Assembly: GCA_008933995.1 (NCBI GenBank)
Contig: WARS01000015.1
Location: forward strand, 14,888,957 to 14,952,956
Origin: Datnioides undecimradiatus
Lineage: Eukaryota > Chordata > Actinopteri > Lobotiformes > Datnioididae
Reading direction: 5' to 3'
Length of the DNA stretch: 64,000 nt
Positions 23,955 through 37,892 of this stretch are shown here, in pieces. Below the pieces are notes generated by a model. The model was not told the DNA's origin. It did no database searches and saw nothing but the letters and a program-made list of their open reading frames with translations. Each line of letters begins with the position of its first letter. Within the stretch, counting starts at the first letter, position 1. A program made the translations under genes and the position numbers.

Positions 23955-26109
23955 AGTCAACACTGACTGTAACAAACCTGCAGTACAGTCCAGCACAAAC
24001 ACACACTGTAGTTACACAATGTCAATTCCTCAACCACAGGGCATCCCACAGCCCAGCTGGGACACAGAAAGCCTTCTTCCCTGATTCTGAGGTATGGAGG
24101 AAAAAAATTCCAGTCAGACCCTGAGCAGCTTGCCAAAAACACTGCTCATCCAAAGTCATTTGCAGCAAAGTCCATTATCATCATCACTTGTGGTGATGAA
24201 TTCCCTATGATGGTGGCAGGCCCGCAGCAGCCTCCACTCATAATGACATTCTGCTCTTGTTGGCAGTCACTCCCCGTCAGATGGCTCATTCCCAACAGCC
24301 AGCGTGTCAGACAGAGCACACACACAATGCTGGGTTGGGCCTTGCCGCCAGAAACGGGGACAACAGGAATGGCGCTTGAAAGGCAGGCTTCATTTGTGGG
24401 AAGGCCACAGTGTTCAGTCTAGTCAGCATGTTACTTTTAATGTAATTATCTGTGACATTCTGATACAAATATGTTTGTTACTCTGTTTTTCACATTTTTT
24501 GAAGCCTTTACTTCACTTACTACTCCTCTGAACGTACAGTGACTGGTGAGTACACCCAGGGAAAATCCTCTTGTAAACAGGAAGTGAAGCAAATTGAATG
24601 ACACATTTTCGCCCAATTAACATAGAAATAAAAGGGCATTAGCTACAGGAACCAAAACCTCATTACCATTGAAAGACAAGAACAAGTAGCTAGAAGTAGC
24701 TCCTGTGCTATTTGACTGACAGTTGTTGCTATAGTGTAGCACCCTGTACCCCCCTCAGATTACATACCAAGACTCAAAAATTTTCTTTTTTTAAAATACA
24801 GAAAATCAATCATGCTCAATTAACTATTACGACTTTTACACAACTTCAGGTCCTATTAGGCACAGAATCTAGCACACAGTCATCAGCTCTTGGTCGAATC
24901 GAAAACAGTACATTTAATTCCCCTTGATAAATGTAAACTAAATATAGATGAGAAATTATTCAAAATTGGATGGGTGTGACAGATAAAAGGTTCAGCTCAA
25001 AGGTGGATCTTTCATCTGTATTTGACAATCCAATTGAAGCATAAAGGGAGAGATCGTAGATCTTAAGTTCTTTGACTTAAGTGAAAGGGAGGGACAATGA
25101 TGAGCTTCCCTGATTTCACTGCTGGACCAAATTAAGGTTGATGCCCCATGAAAAGAAATGTAAGAGGAGCTGCAAGGCCAATAATATTTAAAGCACCATG
25201 CGACTAAGTCATCACTTCAGAAATAAAACAGCTCTGTGGACACGCTGTGAGTCTGCTCGCTCCAGTAGTATGACTCCACAACTTGCTATAACAAATGAGG
25301 CAAAAGGCAAACTTCAACAAGCTGCCTACTGTTGCCTTAAAAAAGACCACTAGATGCACATTGTGAAAGCGAGGTCAGATTAGGTCTTTCAACTTGTTTG
25401 CACTAAAAAAAAAAAATAAAAAAAAAATACAGTATTTAAGGTTTTTACAAAGGCATTGAGCTCCAAGATATGTCAACAAGGTGTAGTCTAGGGCCGAAGA
25501 ACCTCACATGAAGCTGAGACACACAGCCCTGATGTAGTATCACCTTATCAAACTGCTATGGCTTACACCTTTACAAACAGCTGTCTAGCTAACATTTTTG
25601 TTCTGAATTGCCAATAAAGAAAGTCCAATACTCCTCCTTCTTTTTGCTCTGGTTGGGTCTCCAAAACAAAGACGTAAAAGGACTATAAGCTAGTAGGCCA
25701 CAATTCTGAAGGTATGCCGCAGTCAGCAGTGCTTTCCCACTTTCATGTAGTCATGTGATTTCCTGGTAATAGAACAAACTTTAAGGGTGAAATGTGAACA
25801 CCACAGGGTATCCTAATGAGAACAAAATGTAATTTTCCTTAATTCTTTGTGATGATAATAAAAGATTGACTTGTAAGATAAAATAGGAAATCCAGGGAGG
25901 TGCAATGCAAGATGGCTGAAGGTGACTCTAAGCCCGAGCTTATCGGGGGATTCAGTAAACAAGAGGCCTGGCAAGCGCAGTGCTCGGCTGTTGACAACTG
26001 GTGATGGTGACCAGGTGGGATATGTTATCCTAACAGTCTGGAACTCTTGTGAATTATTTGCTGATAGATATAAACAGCTGTTATTCTTGGTAATGGAAAG
26101 CAATTAGAA
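23955..26109. other. Noncoding stretch, no gene seen
   Basis: No coding gene, RNA or mobile element recognised. An A-rich run interrupted once by T lies at 25405-25427. Confidence 0.5.
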
Positions 26110-26225
26110 ACATCTGCATACTTGGCTGTGAGCGATGCCTCCGAATGGCGGCCGTGGCTCCCAGGTGCCACTGGGAAATAATTACATCATCAGGACGGGG
26201 GCTGGGGCTGGAGGACTGCTAGTGA
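26110..26225. promoter_or_regulatory. Short CNE-like candidate
   Basis: A compact block with GCGATGCCTCCGAATGGCGG, CCAGGTGCCACTGGG (a near-palindrome) and AAATAATTACATCATCAGG. Noncoding, repeat-poor and CpG-containing compared with AT-rich flanks. Confidence 0.3.
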
Positions 26226-28507
26226 TCTGTGAAGAGCAAGGCGAAGAGCCCAAAGAGGCACACAAACATGCACAGATTTCTATTACTCAGACTTAGGAGG
26301 ACATTCTTTTGGTAACATTTCAGACTCAAACCTTCACACTGATCGTAGTTAAAAACCTTAAACCCAAGACCTAACCAGCACTCAGCCTTAAGCTTTACCA
26401 TTCTTTGTTATGGATATCTCATTATCCATTAAGAGAAGTGCATGAGGGAAGGGTGCATGACAGTTCTCAGAAATCCACTGGAAGTCTAGTCTTTTTTATG
26501 AAGTCGAATTTTGAACTTGCACAGATGTGTCTTTGTGTCAGTTTGAGCTGACCTAGCTCAAACCCGACTCTCATCATGTCTCTCCATATAATTTGCCAGC
26601 GATGTTGCCCCATATAAAATTCGCTTTTGTAGGAACAGAAGCACAGCACAGACAGAATCTAAGAGAGCTAAACCAAAATGGCTGAAATATGATTAACAAT
26701 AACCCAAGCAGGAAGTTAGCAAGGTGAACCTAAAGGCAACCAAAGCCTCAGAGTCAATCACAGTCAGAATCCCTGCTAAAATATCATGCAGTAACCATCT
26801 CAAAAGTCATATATTTTCTGTGGTCTGGCATCAGCAAAATTAAAAGGTCTATTGGTGAAACACACACTCAAATGTGTTGTTAGACCCCTCATTGGCCAAA
26901 CCCAATTCTAGTTATGTCCTAAAGTGAATCCTTATCTAAAACTTCAAGGTAATTTATAGAGTCATGCTATCAAATTGAAATAATCGCAGTACATATACAA
27001 TGCAACAAAGATGACAGAGCATCTGAAGTGTTTGTGAAGTGAAAATATCCTCAAAAGACCATCTGATTCAAACATATTATTTAGGGAAGAGATGAAGTTA
27101 GACAGCATTGGCACTGTCAACGGGACAGGTGTGAGCTGACAAACCTGATCAACATTTCTCAACAGCAGAGAGCATCTGCAGTAAATCCACATCTTTTAGT
27201 GTTTCAGTGCATTCAACGACAAAGTCAGATACAACAATGACAGATTAATTTAAAAAGTTATCATTTTCAGCTGTAAAAATGTGAGGATTCTGAATAGCCT
27301 CACTTTGTAAAACTGTCCTCTCACCAAATGTCTGAAACTCAAACTGCTTCTCACAGGCGAACAAGTACAAGAACACACTTCTAAACACATACTCCCACAG
27401 ATGAAGACAGCAGACATTTGTTATGGTGATAATTAATTCTGTTTTCCAAGCAATATAAAAGATCTGTGTCTCTCCGATATTTTATAAGTATGAATTTCCT
27501 CTGAATGTCATTAACCGAAACTCCTCCATCTCTTATAAAGCCACATGGAGACCTAGAGCCAGAGGCTAGCACACAAACTGCAAATGGCACCCTTGGTATG
27601 GTGTCTTTGTAGTGTATTTGCAGTATTCTTCGTGCTTTGTAATAATTAATTTGTTGTGCTTTAAGATGTTACTCTCAGATAGCCATTCTTACATGTCCCT
27701 CTTTTCACTCTCATCCAGGAATGGCTGCTTTTGGAGAGTAATAATAGAGCAAAAAACATTGAAACAAAGCAACCAAAGTTTTGTCCTGTCTTCTTAAACG
27801 TCTTAGCCAGATATTGGTTGTGGTAAAATGAAAAACTGATACAACGTGTCTTGTGACTTTGAGGAAAGCAGAAACTGAAAGTGATGCGGTTGTCTTTGCC
27901 ACAGCAGCGCCAACAATAATATCATGTGGAAACTCCAAGAGACAAGGAAAAGCTGAAATATCTTCAATTGCCACCGCCACAACTGTTGGGCCTGTCTAAC
28001 AGACGCAAATGTCTGAGGATAGATTTAGAAAACTAGATGTGCCATTGTGATGAACTGATACTTTGACTCTGAAACACAGTTCACTTTTGGTACTCTTTTG
28101 GTACTCTTTGAAAAAAAATACCTCTCAGGACAAAAATGTACTTCTCCTTTTTCAGTGTTGGTCTTCCTCCAATACTTTCTCTAAGCCCTTTACTGGAAAT
28201 GTCCTCTGTGATATTTGATATGCAGTCGGTCACGCCACAGTGTGTCTTTCTCTAATTGTGTTGTGTATGGAGCCGCTGACCTTCTGCCCCAGCCTCCTTC
28301 TCTCTCTAAACAATGCTGCGGCTGTGAGAGCCCCAACTGTGCAATGCCTCCAAATTTACCCCTGCTAAAGCATGACTGTGACTCTCCACATACATCAATG
28401 TACGGGCCCCTACTGAGCGTGCTCATCAGCTGTAAATACCAACAGTCTGCGCTGCTGTGGTGAAATGAGCAGTCTGGGGGATTTGACCATGTTGTGAGGT
28501 GGCAGGT
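26226..28507. other. Noncoding stretch, no gene seen
   Basis: No gene recognised. The 11-mer CTTTTGGTACT is tandemly duplicated at 28084-28105. Everything else is short frames and ordinary sequence. Confidence 0.5.
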
Positions 28508-28625
28508 TGGGCCTGATGGTTAAAGAGAGTGTCCTGTCAGCAGAAGGTCACGGGTGTGAGCCGCTCTGCAGGCAAAAAGCCCTGACTAGGTGTCCTTCAG
28601 CAGCACACTGACCCCTGATGTGAAG
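28508..28625 (+). mobile_element. Diverged tRNA-derived SINE fragment
   Basis: An A-box-like TGGTTAAAGAG (28517-28527) is followed about 25 bases on by the phrase AGAAGGTCACGGGTGTGAGCC (spanning 28542-28562), which fits a mutated B box. Next comes AGGTGTCCTTCAGCAGCACACTG with ACCCC (from 28588), matching the characteristic 'GTGTCCTTGAGCAAGACACTGAACCCC'-type body of acanthomorph fish SINEs as I remember it. Both promoter boxes are degenerate, so it is an inactive remnant. The 3' tail is not definable. Confidence 0.65.
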
Positions 28626-31600
28626 CTAAGCTATGCTAAGCCTTTGTGCACAGTGGCACAGAGGTATGTGACTGAAATTAGGAATGCACAGAATGTCTGA
28701 AAATTCGGAGCCCATCTACAAGCCCTTCCACCAATTACAAAATGTCATGGAATAAGATAAGACAACATGATTAGAAACACAGGTGAATGAAAGCTGAATG
28801 TGGACACAAAGTTGGTGGCAAAATCAGGTTCAATACAACAAAGATTCTGATGTACAGTTTAACGTGTGCAATGTTTGACTCTGCTCTGCGTCTTCTGAAA
28901 ATGAACAAGAATTCAGTACTGCACCACTCCTGAAAGTGACCAACGGCTCAATGATGATGTTTCAAAACTGTTCTCAGATCATGCTTTGTTAGTGAGGTGG
29001 GAATTCAAGGGGATTTCCAGGAGTACATAAAAATATTCTCTACATCTCACATTTGTTTTGTTCTGCTGTGCTCTGTCAAAAAGTCGAAAAGTAATAAAGT
29101 CTACAAAAGTCTGTAGAAATGTAATCATTCAACAAGTCAGAATTATTGGCCAACTTAATCATTTCGGTAGCTAATCAAGTCGGTAAACAGCGACACTTCC
29201 TTGCATTGAACTGTTCTTTGCTTTTATTAGATTTTCAGCACCTTTAAGGAACCTACTGTGGAGCAGCTGCAGCCACAGGATATACATGTGGGTGTTTCAG
29301 TTAGATCAAAGCTGGATTAAATGTAAGTTCAAGGTCTTCTGAGCATTAAAATGTGCATACTATTGTACTGCATGTAGTTACTGTAAACAGATTTAAGTTC
29401 TAAACCATTTTTTTCAGTCATCTCTATGCATGTAGTCTAAATATATTTATAAAAAGCATGTCTACCCAAATTAGGTGTTACATTGATTTTGTGGTTTTAG
29501 ATTGGTGCTGTAGTAGATGCCCAAATAGCGCACCTCTACCTCTAGCATAGAATACTTTTAACAAACAAACTGATTTTACTTGTTCCCACTTTCAAGAGTT
29601 ACAGTAAATCATCTGTAACCGGTGTAAACATTACTGTAGGACATTTGCATTAGTAAAGAGGACGGGGAAGCACTAATTTCTGAAGTAGTCATCCCAATGC
29701 TGGAGATATTTTACAAAACCAATTTATACACAAAGCCATTAGTTAAAAATGTGAAGTCTGTTGGACAAATATCTCTTTGATCAACAACCAGGCAAAAACA
29801 ACAAAGCAAAAACAGGCCAGAAACAAAAATCCATTTTTACAGCATAGACTCTGCAGCAGACAGGAGATGGAAGCAGCTCCAACACAAAACATTATGTTTG
29901 TGCCTTTGTTTCACTGGGCCCTGTAATCCCTCAGGCAACAAACAGAAAATATCCGTCAGAACGCATGAACCTCGGGGCCGTGAGCCGCGGCTGTTGTGGC
30001 TGGATATGTTGATGCCGACTGGCGTACCTGTCAAAGAAAGCTGCAAGCACAGTTCAAAAACGAGGTGGCTGGTGTCACATGAGTCTGCTAAAGGAGTCGT
30101 TGACGAATATGAGCACAGCAGCGCAGCACACAGTGAGTCTGTATCCGTCAGCACTTCCTTAACCTGACTTTTTTTCTTTACTTTGTAGTGTTTGGAGTTG
30201 TTTTCCATGTGTTCTACTCTGTTTAGGGGCTGATCTATAAGATCTTTTTTGTTTTATAATCATCACTGGTCCTGTCACATCTGTTATCAGATTTTATTCT
30301 GAATTTATGTTAAAGATTGATTCTCTTTAAAAGACCAATCATCATTTGGAGAAACTGGCGTTTTACAGTCACAGCCTTTATCTTTACCACTGCACGTAAG
30401 CCCACCTGTGCAGCACAAAGTAGCTGTTTGGATCTGACTTCCAGTGGTTTTCTCGAAGATAACAACTTTTTTGCAGTGGTTTTACATATTTAAAATAAAC
30501 GGTCAGTGTCTTAACACTGCTTGTTGAGTGTTGATGTCTATATTCAGTGCAACTAGCCATAGCGTTCTAGCAATATCGCAGAACACAAAAACTGTATGTT
30601 CACCAGGGTTCATCTTGGCCACTGTGTGGATAGGAATGTAACACGTTTGACTTTTATGTAGGAGACCTGAGATCACCTTTACATTGTCAAAGACCACCAA
30701 TTCATGTTAACTGAAACCTTGAACCAAATCTTACCCAGTCAGAACCAAAACTTCTAGTTGCCAAAAATTATGGCATCTATATTTTAAGGTGGCACTGAAT
30801 ATGTTGTTGAATGTTAAAGTCGTGTTTTAATTGCCTATCAGTGATATTTCAGGTCAACACATGAACTGGTTAACTTCTAGTGAATTTCACTGCGGTGGTG
30901 GGACCTATAAAATCCAGGTTAAACCAATCCAAATGGTAGAGCACAATCCATATCCTGGTGTTTGTACCAGTGTGCCCTTTGTACAGGTTAAGCTGCCCAC
31001 TCCTATTGTAAAACCATTGTACATGGTGAATAATGTGATTCTGATATAACTCAGACTAGTACAGTCTGTTAATCTATTCATAGAGACTGTGGTGTGTCCT
31101 CATACTACAAGTCAAGTACATGATCAGATATGCTTTCGCAAATGCTTTTCGTTTAAACTGACCGGGTGGTCTCAGTTGATGAAAAACAATAATAATAATT
31201 GGTGTATGGAGGTACAGTACAGTACAATGCAGTGGATGAAACCAAAGTACTTTCCCCCACCCAGATGGTCCGTTCAGCCTTTTAATAATGAAATCTGCTT
31301 TTGTGTTATTTAAAAAATTACAATAACCTTTCCGCTAATCCCCCGACTTACGACCCTGTACACCTGGATTTCTGCGCTGCACGTACGTCCAAAATCCCCC
31401 TGGCTCTTGATAACATATTAGGATTATATCTCGGATATGGTTCTTTAATAAATAGTTTAGATAAGCATATCTGTTTAATTTTATCCACCCGCCCTCCCAG
31501 CATGCAGGATTACAGTGAAAGGGTTGGTTTTGTTGAGCGCGTGTACTGCAGTCTGCAGACAGAACATGCAAACATCTGTACAACAATTCATCAGAAAGAA

Positions 31601-33436
31601 TTATGTATGGCAGACTGGAGGGCTCTAAGCTGTGTGTATTTCAACATCCCAGTGTCCTCAATGACTGAGGCAGATCATAAATAATGGAAGCAGAATTAAT
31701 TGGTTTATGCTATGAGCATGTGTTATATATATTGATGGCATACCGTTGGTGTGCTGTGGCTGTGTGCTGGACCAGACGTGTATAGTGTGAATTCCCATTT
31801 GATGAATGGTCTCAATCTGGTGGCTGGATTTATAAAGGTTGAGTTTTAGCTTACATTAATGCACAAAAAATGGTAAAAAAAACAAACATAACAATGATAG
31901 AAAATGTAAGCATTGCAGTTTAGAAAACGAGTGACTCCTGGAAAAGTAAAACCAACGACAAAAGTAAGAGATCGAAACCCAATTGGGTGATTTTGTCAGT
32001 AGTGTTTGCTTTCACAACCAAAAGTGGACATCTTTTTTCAGGGTCAGGCTGGGCCCTAATATAACAAAAATCCTGCGCACAGAACGATAAATAAATAGTT
32101 TTTCTAGTTTGATGTGAAACAACTTAACTGGTTTGAACGCAACAGGAAAATGTACTTGACAAAAATGATTTCGTACAGCAAATGCAAAATATATGTCAAG
32201 AGCTGGTAACTAATTCAAGCATTTGTGTGTTTTCAGAACACCCCTTTATTCATATGGATGAATTATGAATTGGATATGGATTTTATGGATTGCTATCTTC
32301 TGTTGCTATCTAAAGCTATCTAAAAAGTGTGACAGACCTTTAAATTATGCATGCTGCATTTGACCATGAGGTCTGAATTTTCTAGGCCAAACACCCCGCT
32401 CTCTGTGGGTCGTGACCCCCCCTTTGTTTTTTTTTTTACCTTGCGTGCTGGGGTAAATACTTCAGCACCTGCATGTTGCACTGATTTCACCCAGCCCTGG
32501 CAGATGGTCCTCACCCTTCACTGAACACACACTCCGGCACCTGGGACGCTGGGGAAATCCTTCCGTGCTTTTGCCACTCTGTCAGAGAGCACATGCACAT
32601 ATTATAAACACAGATGCAACGGCATGTGTGCAGGCATGCGCGTCCGGAAGCATGCGCAGGCAAACATAAATGCAATGGCGAGTGGGCGTTTAACTAAAAT
32701 AAATGTACAGAGCAGCTAAAGGCTACATGTGCAAAACGCATAGCAGAAAGAACATTTCACACCACATCTCCATCCCAATAATTTCTTTATCAAAAACTTT
32801 GATTAAAAACTTGCGTGTTTATTACACTAGTGTCCATTTGTTTTTGCACAGATCATTACTATCATAGCCTTTGTCCCTTGTGAATTTAATGTTTTTCACT
32901 AATGATTACTTAATGTGGCTCTATGACCTCTACGAACCCTTAATAAAAAGCATGTGGACACCCGATCATTACACCCAAGTGTGACTGCTGGACATTTCAG
33001 TTCAAATACATGGACATGAATTCAAAATCACTTACTCAGCAAAAATTTACTTTCACCAAAAATATTTTTTATTATGTTATGCTTTTGATTTTATTTCCTT
33101 TCTATTTTTCATTCAACTCCTAAGTTTTTTTCTTTGTTTTGTGCAGTTGCTTTATCCACTGTAGGACACCTTTTTTTTTCTCTTCTCATCACTAATGTTA
33201 ACACATTATATTACTTCAATCTGTTGTTTTATCATAAAGCACTCCATTGCAGAATTTGGTTTGGATAAGTGCTACATAAATCAAATTTAAAAGATTATCA
33301 TTACTTTTATGAACTACATTTGTACTGTAAAGTCAAATACCACACATAAAACACTGTGGGTTCTGACACCAGAAAAGTTATTACAAAAGTTATTACACTC
33401 ACATACACATCACAAACGCACATGTGCACACACACA

Positions 33437-33444
<8 letters not shown>
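28626..33444. other. Noncoding stretch, no gene seen
   Basis: About 4.8 kb without a supportable gene. One isolated octamer ATTTGCAT lies at 29643-29650. The 31089-31684 part has several overlapping frames up to 127 codons but no family resemblance. A T-run lies near 32427. This is the sparsest part of the window. Confidence 0.5.

Positions 33445-33478
<34 letters not shown>
33445..33478. repeat. (CA)n microsatellite
   Basis: A pure CA run of 34 bases, preceded by CTCTCT and a shorter CA patch at 33427-33436. Confidence 0.97.
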
Positions 33479-33479
<1 letters not shown>

Positions 33480-33699
33480 CCAGCAGCTCAGTTCAAGAGA
33501 TGCAGGCTGTGTAAAAAAATGCTGTTGTTGTCCCCTCACAAAGAATCACACAGTAAACTAGCAGCTGCACTCAGATTCGTTGTGATGAGGAGGAGCTGTT
33601 CCTTCCTTGAGCTTAATGTGAAAATATGCCCCACAACCCGATGACTGCGTGCCTGGACGAACACAACCGCAGGCACAATGTATAGACAAATAAACGCCT

Positions 33700-34020
33700 T
33701 ATGGCGACTGTTGTTGCACTCCTTGCTGATTTAATTAAAGAAGCCTTCTGTGCTAGCAGTGCAGCACAAAGGAATGTTAATGATGGAACTAATGGCTGCC
33801 GTTTTCCACACTGAGCGCCGCACCAGCCAAACGTCGTCCAAGGAGTATCCCTGAGCTGAATTGCAGACCGGGGTGAGCTACTTCATATCGACACACACTT
33901 CACTTTTCATATCTGCACTGTCAAAGTGAGCAGCAGCAAATGCCTTTTGTTTTCAGTGTTAATTAAAATCCCCACCACGTTAATGCAATGTATTGCTTTA
34001 ACCAAGTCAGACTGTTGAGA
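33700..34020. promoter_or_regulatory. CNE-like candidate enhancer
   Basis: CTGATTTAATTAAAG near 33727, GTTAATGATGG, ACTAATGGC and GTGTTAATTAAAATCC near 33957 occur in repeat-poor sequence, with a CpG-containing centre (GAGCGCCGCACC near 33814). No coding frame. Confidence 0.38.
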
Positions 34021-36182
34021 TGGATTTAACAAGCTAGTGTAAACAGGTTTTGTCAAGTGGAATGCTAGCTTCATCCGGGTTTGAGGCTATCATTATGTTG
34101 CAGATTCAAGGCGTTATTCAGCTGAAGCTTCTTTCTACAGGCACAGTGGAATGTAATATAAGGAGTCAGAGGAAGAGCATCACATTGTTAATCACAGATG
34201 AAGAAACACAAGCAACACGCAAGAGCATGAGAAGTGTTGTGTCAACCTATGACAATGCAAAGGTTTTTCACCCATGTCTGAAAGTTATCAGCCATGATTG
34301 CTAATGTTGATGCTGTGACAGAAAAGCATTGATTCTCATCTCAGCTTTTTAAGGGTACTGTGATAGTTTGCACTCGTTTCTTTTATTCCTACGTGTACAA
34401 CCTGTAAAACAGTTTTGTCTTCTCAGTTTTGAATCTGTCCCCAAGGCTTTGATGACTGTTTAATCTTCCACCTTTACAGGTTAGGTTTAGTTGCCTGTGG
34501 GCAACTTAAATTATTTGGTTAGAAGAATCTTGGACCAAAAAATAAAAAAAATCCTTAGGGAAGCAAATGCTTTGCTGACCCATTGAAGTACCCAAACCTC
34601 ATCAATACAACATTTTGTGGGGTCAAAAAATGTCATGTTACTCCTTCATTTGCTTTTAACTGTTAACTTTACATTTTACAACTCAATAAGAGACTAAAAG
34701 ACTGGCATAAAAGACTAAAAGGCCAGTTATGATGGAGATTTCTTGAAGAGATTATTGTGGAAAGGACAGTAAGAGCATGAAAAATGGACAAGCCAGATCC
34801 CAAATTCACCAATAGTTAATGAGATCGAGGTGTCCCAAAATGAATGCATTACTCTACAAACCAAATGACTGCCTTTCAATTTGACACTGATGTTAAACTG
34901 TGGAACTATTTTCCTTCTAATCTGGTAAATGCATTTACCCTTGGCCTGTCTAAGATATTTACATACAAAGTACTGCTGAACTTAACTTCAACACAGATCA
35001 TTTTTGTTCACCCTTTTGAGATATTAATGAAACTTCCCACAATGTTTATTCAAGAACTTAAATGAATCAGAAGCAATAAATCACGCCCAGGTGTCTGAAT
35101 CCCCGAGACACAGTCAAGGGAACTGGGTGATAAATCACTGGAAGAAAAGGTAATGTGGCCTTATACTTCAAAGTTTAATCGTCATGCAAAGAATCACTCT
35201 CTCCACGCAGACGACAGAGTCAAAGATACTTTGGGGTCCAGACCTTCACTCCTGTCCCACATTAATCAGACCTGGGCGTTTTTAATTTTCTGACTGTAGA
35301 TCTCTCTTCTTCTCAAGCTATTAAGGGACAAGTTATTTTTTTGACATTAGCTTGACACTCACCAAAGCAGCTGTTTCATGTGCAGCACAGCAATGTAGCA
35401 AAATGTACTAAGATCAGCCTGCTTTTTGGTGCCAAATACATGATCAGCTATTTCTAATTAGTTTTCAGTTGCATTACAGATCTTTAACCCTAAATGAACT
35501 GGACAGCATTTATAATCACACATTCCCCGTCTGTCTGAGGTTTTGGGTGCTACATTTGTTTAATCCTTTTTTATAGACTCGGATTTTATGTAATGACCTT
35601 TCGTTTGACATATTGGTTTGCTTTGACTTCTACTTTATGACTCTGCCTTGTTTTTAAAGTCCCAATATTAATTTTATGTTTCTGAATAATTATAACAGCC
35701 ATCCTTCTTTGTATTCTTATTCTCATTATTACAGATTGTTTACTGCAAACTAGCTACAGATGGGAGCCGGGACATCAAGTGAAAACAAACGATAGCAGGA
35801 CAAGCGTTAGATTAGTGGATAATATCTCAAAGTCCACGTTAATTTCACACTAACATTTTGTGTTGCCTTACACATGACTCAGTGACAGCTTAGGATGCTA
35901 CTCAGTGAAAGTTTCTCATGTCTCTGTAGCCTTGAACAGACCATGCTTTTCGCATATTTTTCTGCACCCTAAAGATTAACCAAAGACATCTGTGCCAAAG
36001 TTCTGATCCCCTTGATGATGATGATGCAGTTTGGGGGCCAACAGATTAAAACCCTAAGCTATTGACCCATAACTAAAGTGATGTTTGAGCTCATAATCTT
36101 TTCATCTCGTGGTAAGTGAAACCCGCTTTGTTGGATTTTGACCATCAGCAGACAATAGGTAGGATCATTTTAACATGGCTCC
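34021..36182. other. Noncoding stretch, no gene seen
   Basis: No gene or repeat family recognised. An AP-1-like TGACTCA lies near 35876. GACTAAAAG phrases are duplicated near 34692 and 34713. Confidence 0.5.
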
Positions 36183-36806
36183 ATGCTGAGCAGGTGGAGG
36201 GGGGTGGATGGGATGCAAGCAGAGAATAGAGGAAGTGGGAGGGGAGCAACGGAAGAGACCAATATTCACCAAATTGTATCCATGAGTCTTGGCGTGTGCT
36301 CATGCACTCTAGTATTACCACCACCACCACAACAAACTGAGAAAGTCGCATCTCATCGCAAATCTTTGCCAAAAACTGTGAGCGCTGAGAAGCATCTTCA
36401 ACATCCTCTCGGGCTTTTCCCATTGTGTCTGGCAATGCGATTGTTCCGATACAGCGATGCAGAAAGGAGGATGCACTTGGGATCCAGGCAATTTCATTAC
36501 ACCGAGTCAAGCTGTTTCAGTTCAGGATCCAGGCCTTTGTGCCGGTTGCCCAGCACTGAGAACTGGAAACATGGCACAAACAACATTATGTGTTATAGCA
36601 ACTTCGCGCCGGGCCTTGTGATATGTCCATCTGCCGTGACTAGTGTTGCAGATCGCGCTGATGTCCCTGCCTCCCTGCCTGTGTTCCCTTGCCTCCTCTC
36701 ACTGAAGCTCTCCAGGTTGCATGACCGCTCAGCCATAGTTGCCCTCAGAACAAAATACTTTTGTTATAAAAAAAAGGAGGATTTTCTCACAGTGCTCTTA
36801 TGATTT
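36183..36806 (+). other. Long open frame of doubtful coding status (206 codons)
   Basis: An ATG-initiated plus-strand frame spans this interval. It has a weak start context (pyrimidine at -3), no signal peptide, no domain I recognise and no low-complexity cause. Competing minus-strand frames overlap it at 36145-36510. The piece about 36350-36540 looks like regulatory noncoding sequence. Most likely a chance frame. Confidence 0.15.
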
Positions 36807-37617
36807 TTGTGTGGAAGGTTTCACTGGCAAGGTTTAGCCCCCAGTGTGCTCTACAGTTGCATGTTAATGTCAGTAATTACTTATTCTGCACTGCATATTG
36901 TGTCCATTCTGCATGATGTTCACTCTAAAGAATGCGTACAGGATAGGACATGCAGGTACAGATGGTGCCAATGAAGCAGTCCAACCTTTTTGTGCATGCT
37001 TGTTTTACAACTGAAGAATTTTTATTAAAGCTTTATTGACATTTATTTATCAAAAGTTGGACAGAATATTTTAGAGAGATTAAAATTTGGAATGATAGTT
37101 GTCTAGTTCAGGTCATCTCCCACTGGGGTTAGTGAGAAAGCCCAAATAAAACTGGCACCTATTTTGTTCAAATGGTTTCCATCTTCTAACATGTTATTTG
37201 TCCTTACAATAAAGCTTGAGATATCATAACACGTGGGCCTCAGGACATAACTTCCAGTTTCCCAGAAAAATGGTTGATATTGTAATCATACCAAGGAAAT
37301 CTGTGCATCAGACATTTCTGTAGGATCCAAAATCCAACCACCAGAATGCGCTGATTGCCCAAAACTGAGTGAATGACAATCTGTCCCGCCTCTCAAGCTG
37401 TTGTCAAAAACACAAGAGCAGATCTTCAGCTTGTCACCTTCCAACTACACTTTGATCTGATTTCATGTCGTTCCCCAAGATTACAACACTAAAGACTACG
37501 AAGAGCATATTGATGCACTTTAAAAGAGGTGGTTTACATCTGCCTGATCCTTAAATCCAAAAAAATAGGCGCTGCTTAATTCATAACATGCATTTATTAG
37601 AGGGTATTTTTTAGGAT
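36807..37617. other. Noncoding stretch, no gene seen
   Basis: No gene, RNA or mobile element recognised. Confidence 0.5.
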
Positions 37618-37856
37618 GGGGGGGTGGGGGTGGGGGGTGTTGATGTGAATGAGTTTTTGGGGTCAAGCTGCAGCATTTTACAGGCTAAGCTTGTACTGAG
37701 ACATATTGAGACACATTTTCATCTTGTGGATTATTCCTTCTTGGGGAGGGTTGGATAGACGTTTGTGGGCAGATGATATTTTGAAATATAAATAAACAAA
37801 CACATGTCACTGAGTGTAATGGGGGTGAGAGCTGGGGGTGGGGAATGGTAGGGGAG
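37618..37856 (+). repeat. G-tract cluster with quadruplex potential
   Basis: G7-T-G5-T-G6 lies at 37618-37637. A second set of G-runs lies at 37821-37825, 37834-37838, 37840-37843 and 37851-37854. The first satisfies the quadruplex pattern if G7 is split, and the second has one slightly long loop. A GT microsatellite follows immediately. The same strand carries all the G-runs. Confidence 0.8.
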
Positions 37857-37858
37857 GA

Positions 37859-37860
<2 letters not shown>

Positions 37861-37889
<29 letters not shown>
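37861..37889. repeat. (GT)n microsatellite
   Basis: A pure GT run of 29 bases directly after the G-tract cluster. Confidence 0.97.

Positions 37890-37892
<3 letters not shown>

Noticed and set aside
32462-32482. TTCAGCACC as an RE1/NRSF site
   Set aside because: Only the left half-site is present. The right half does not match at any usual spacing. The same applies near 29236.
36183-36803. 206-codon ATG frame as a single-exon gene
   Set aside because: Weak start context, overlapping minus-strand frames and no family resemblance. Kept only as a doubtful frame.
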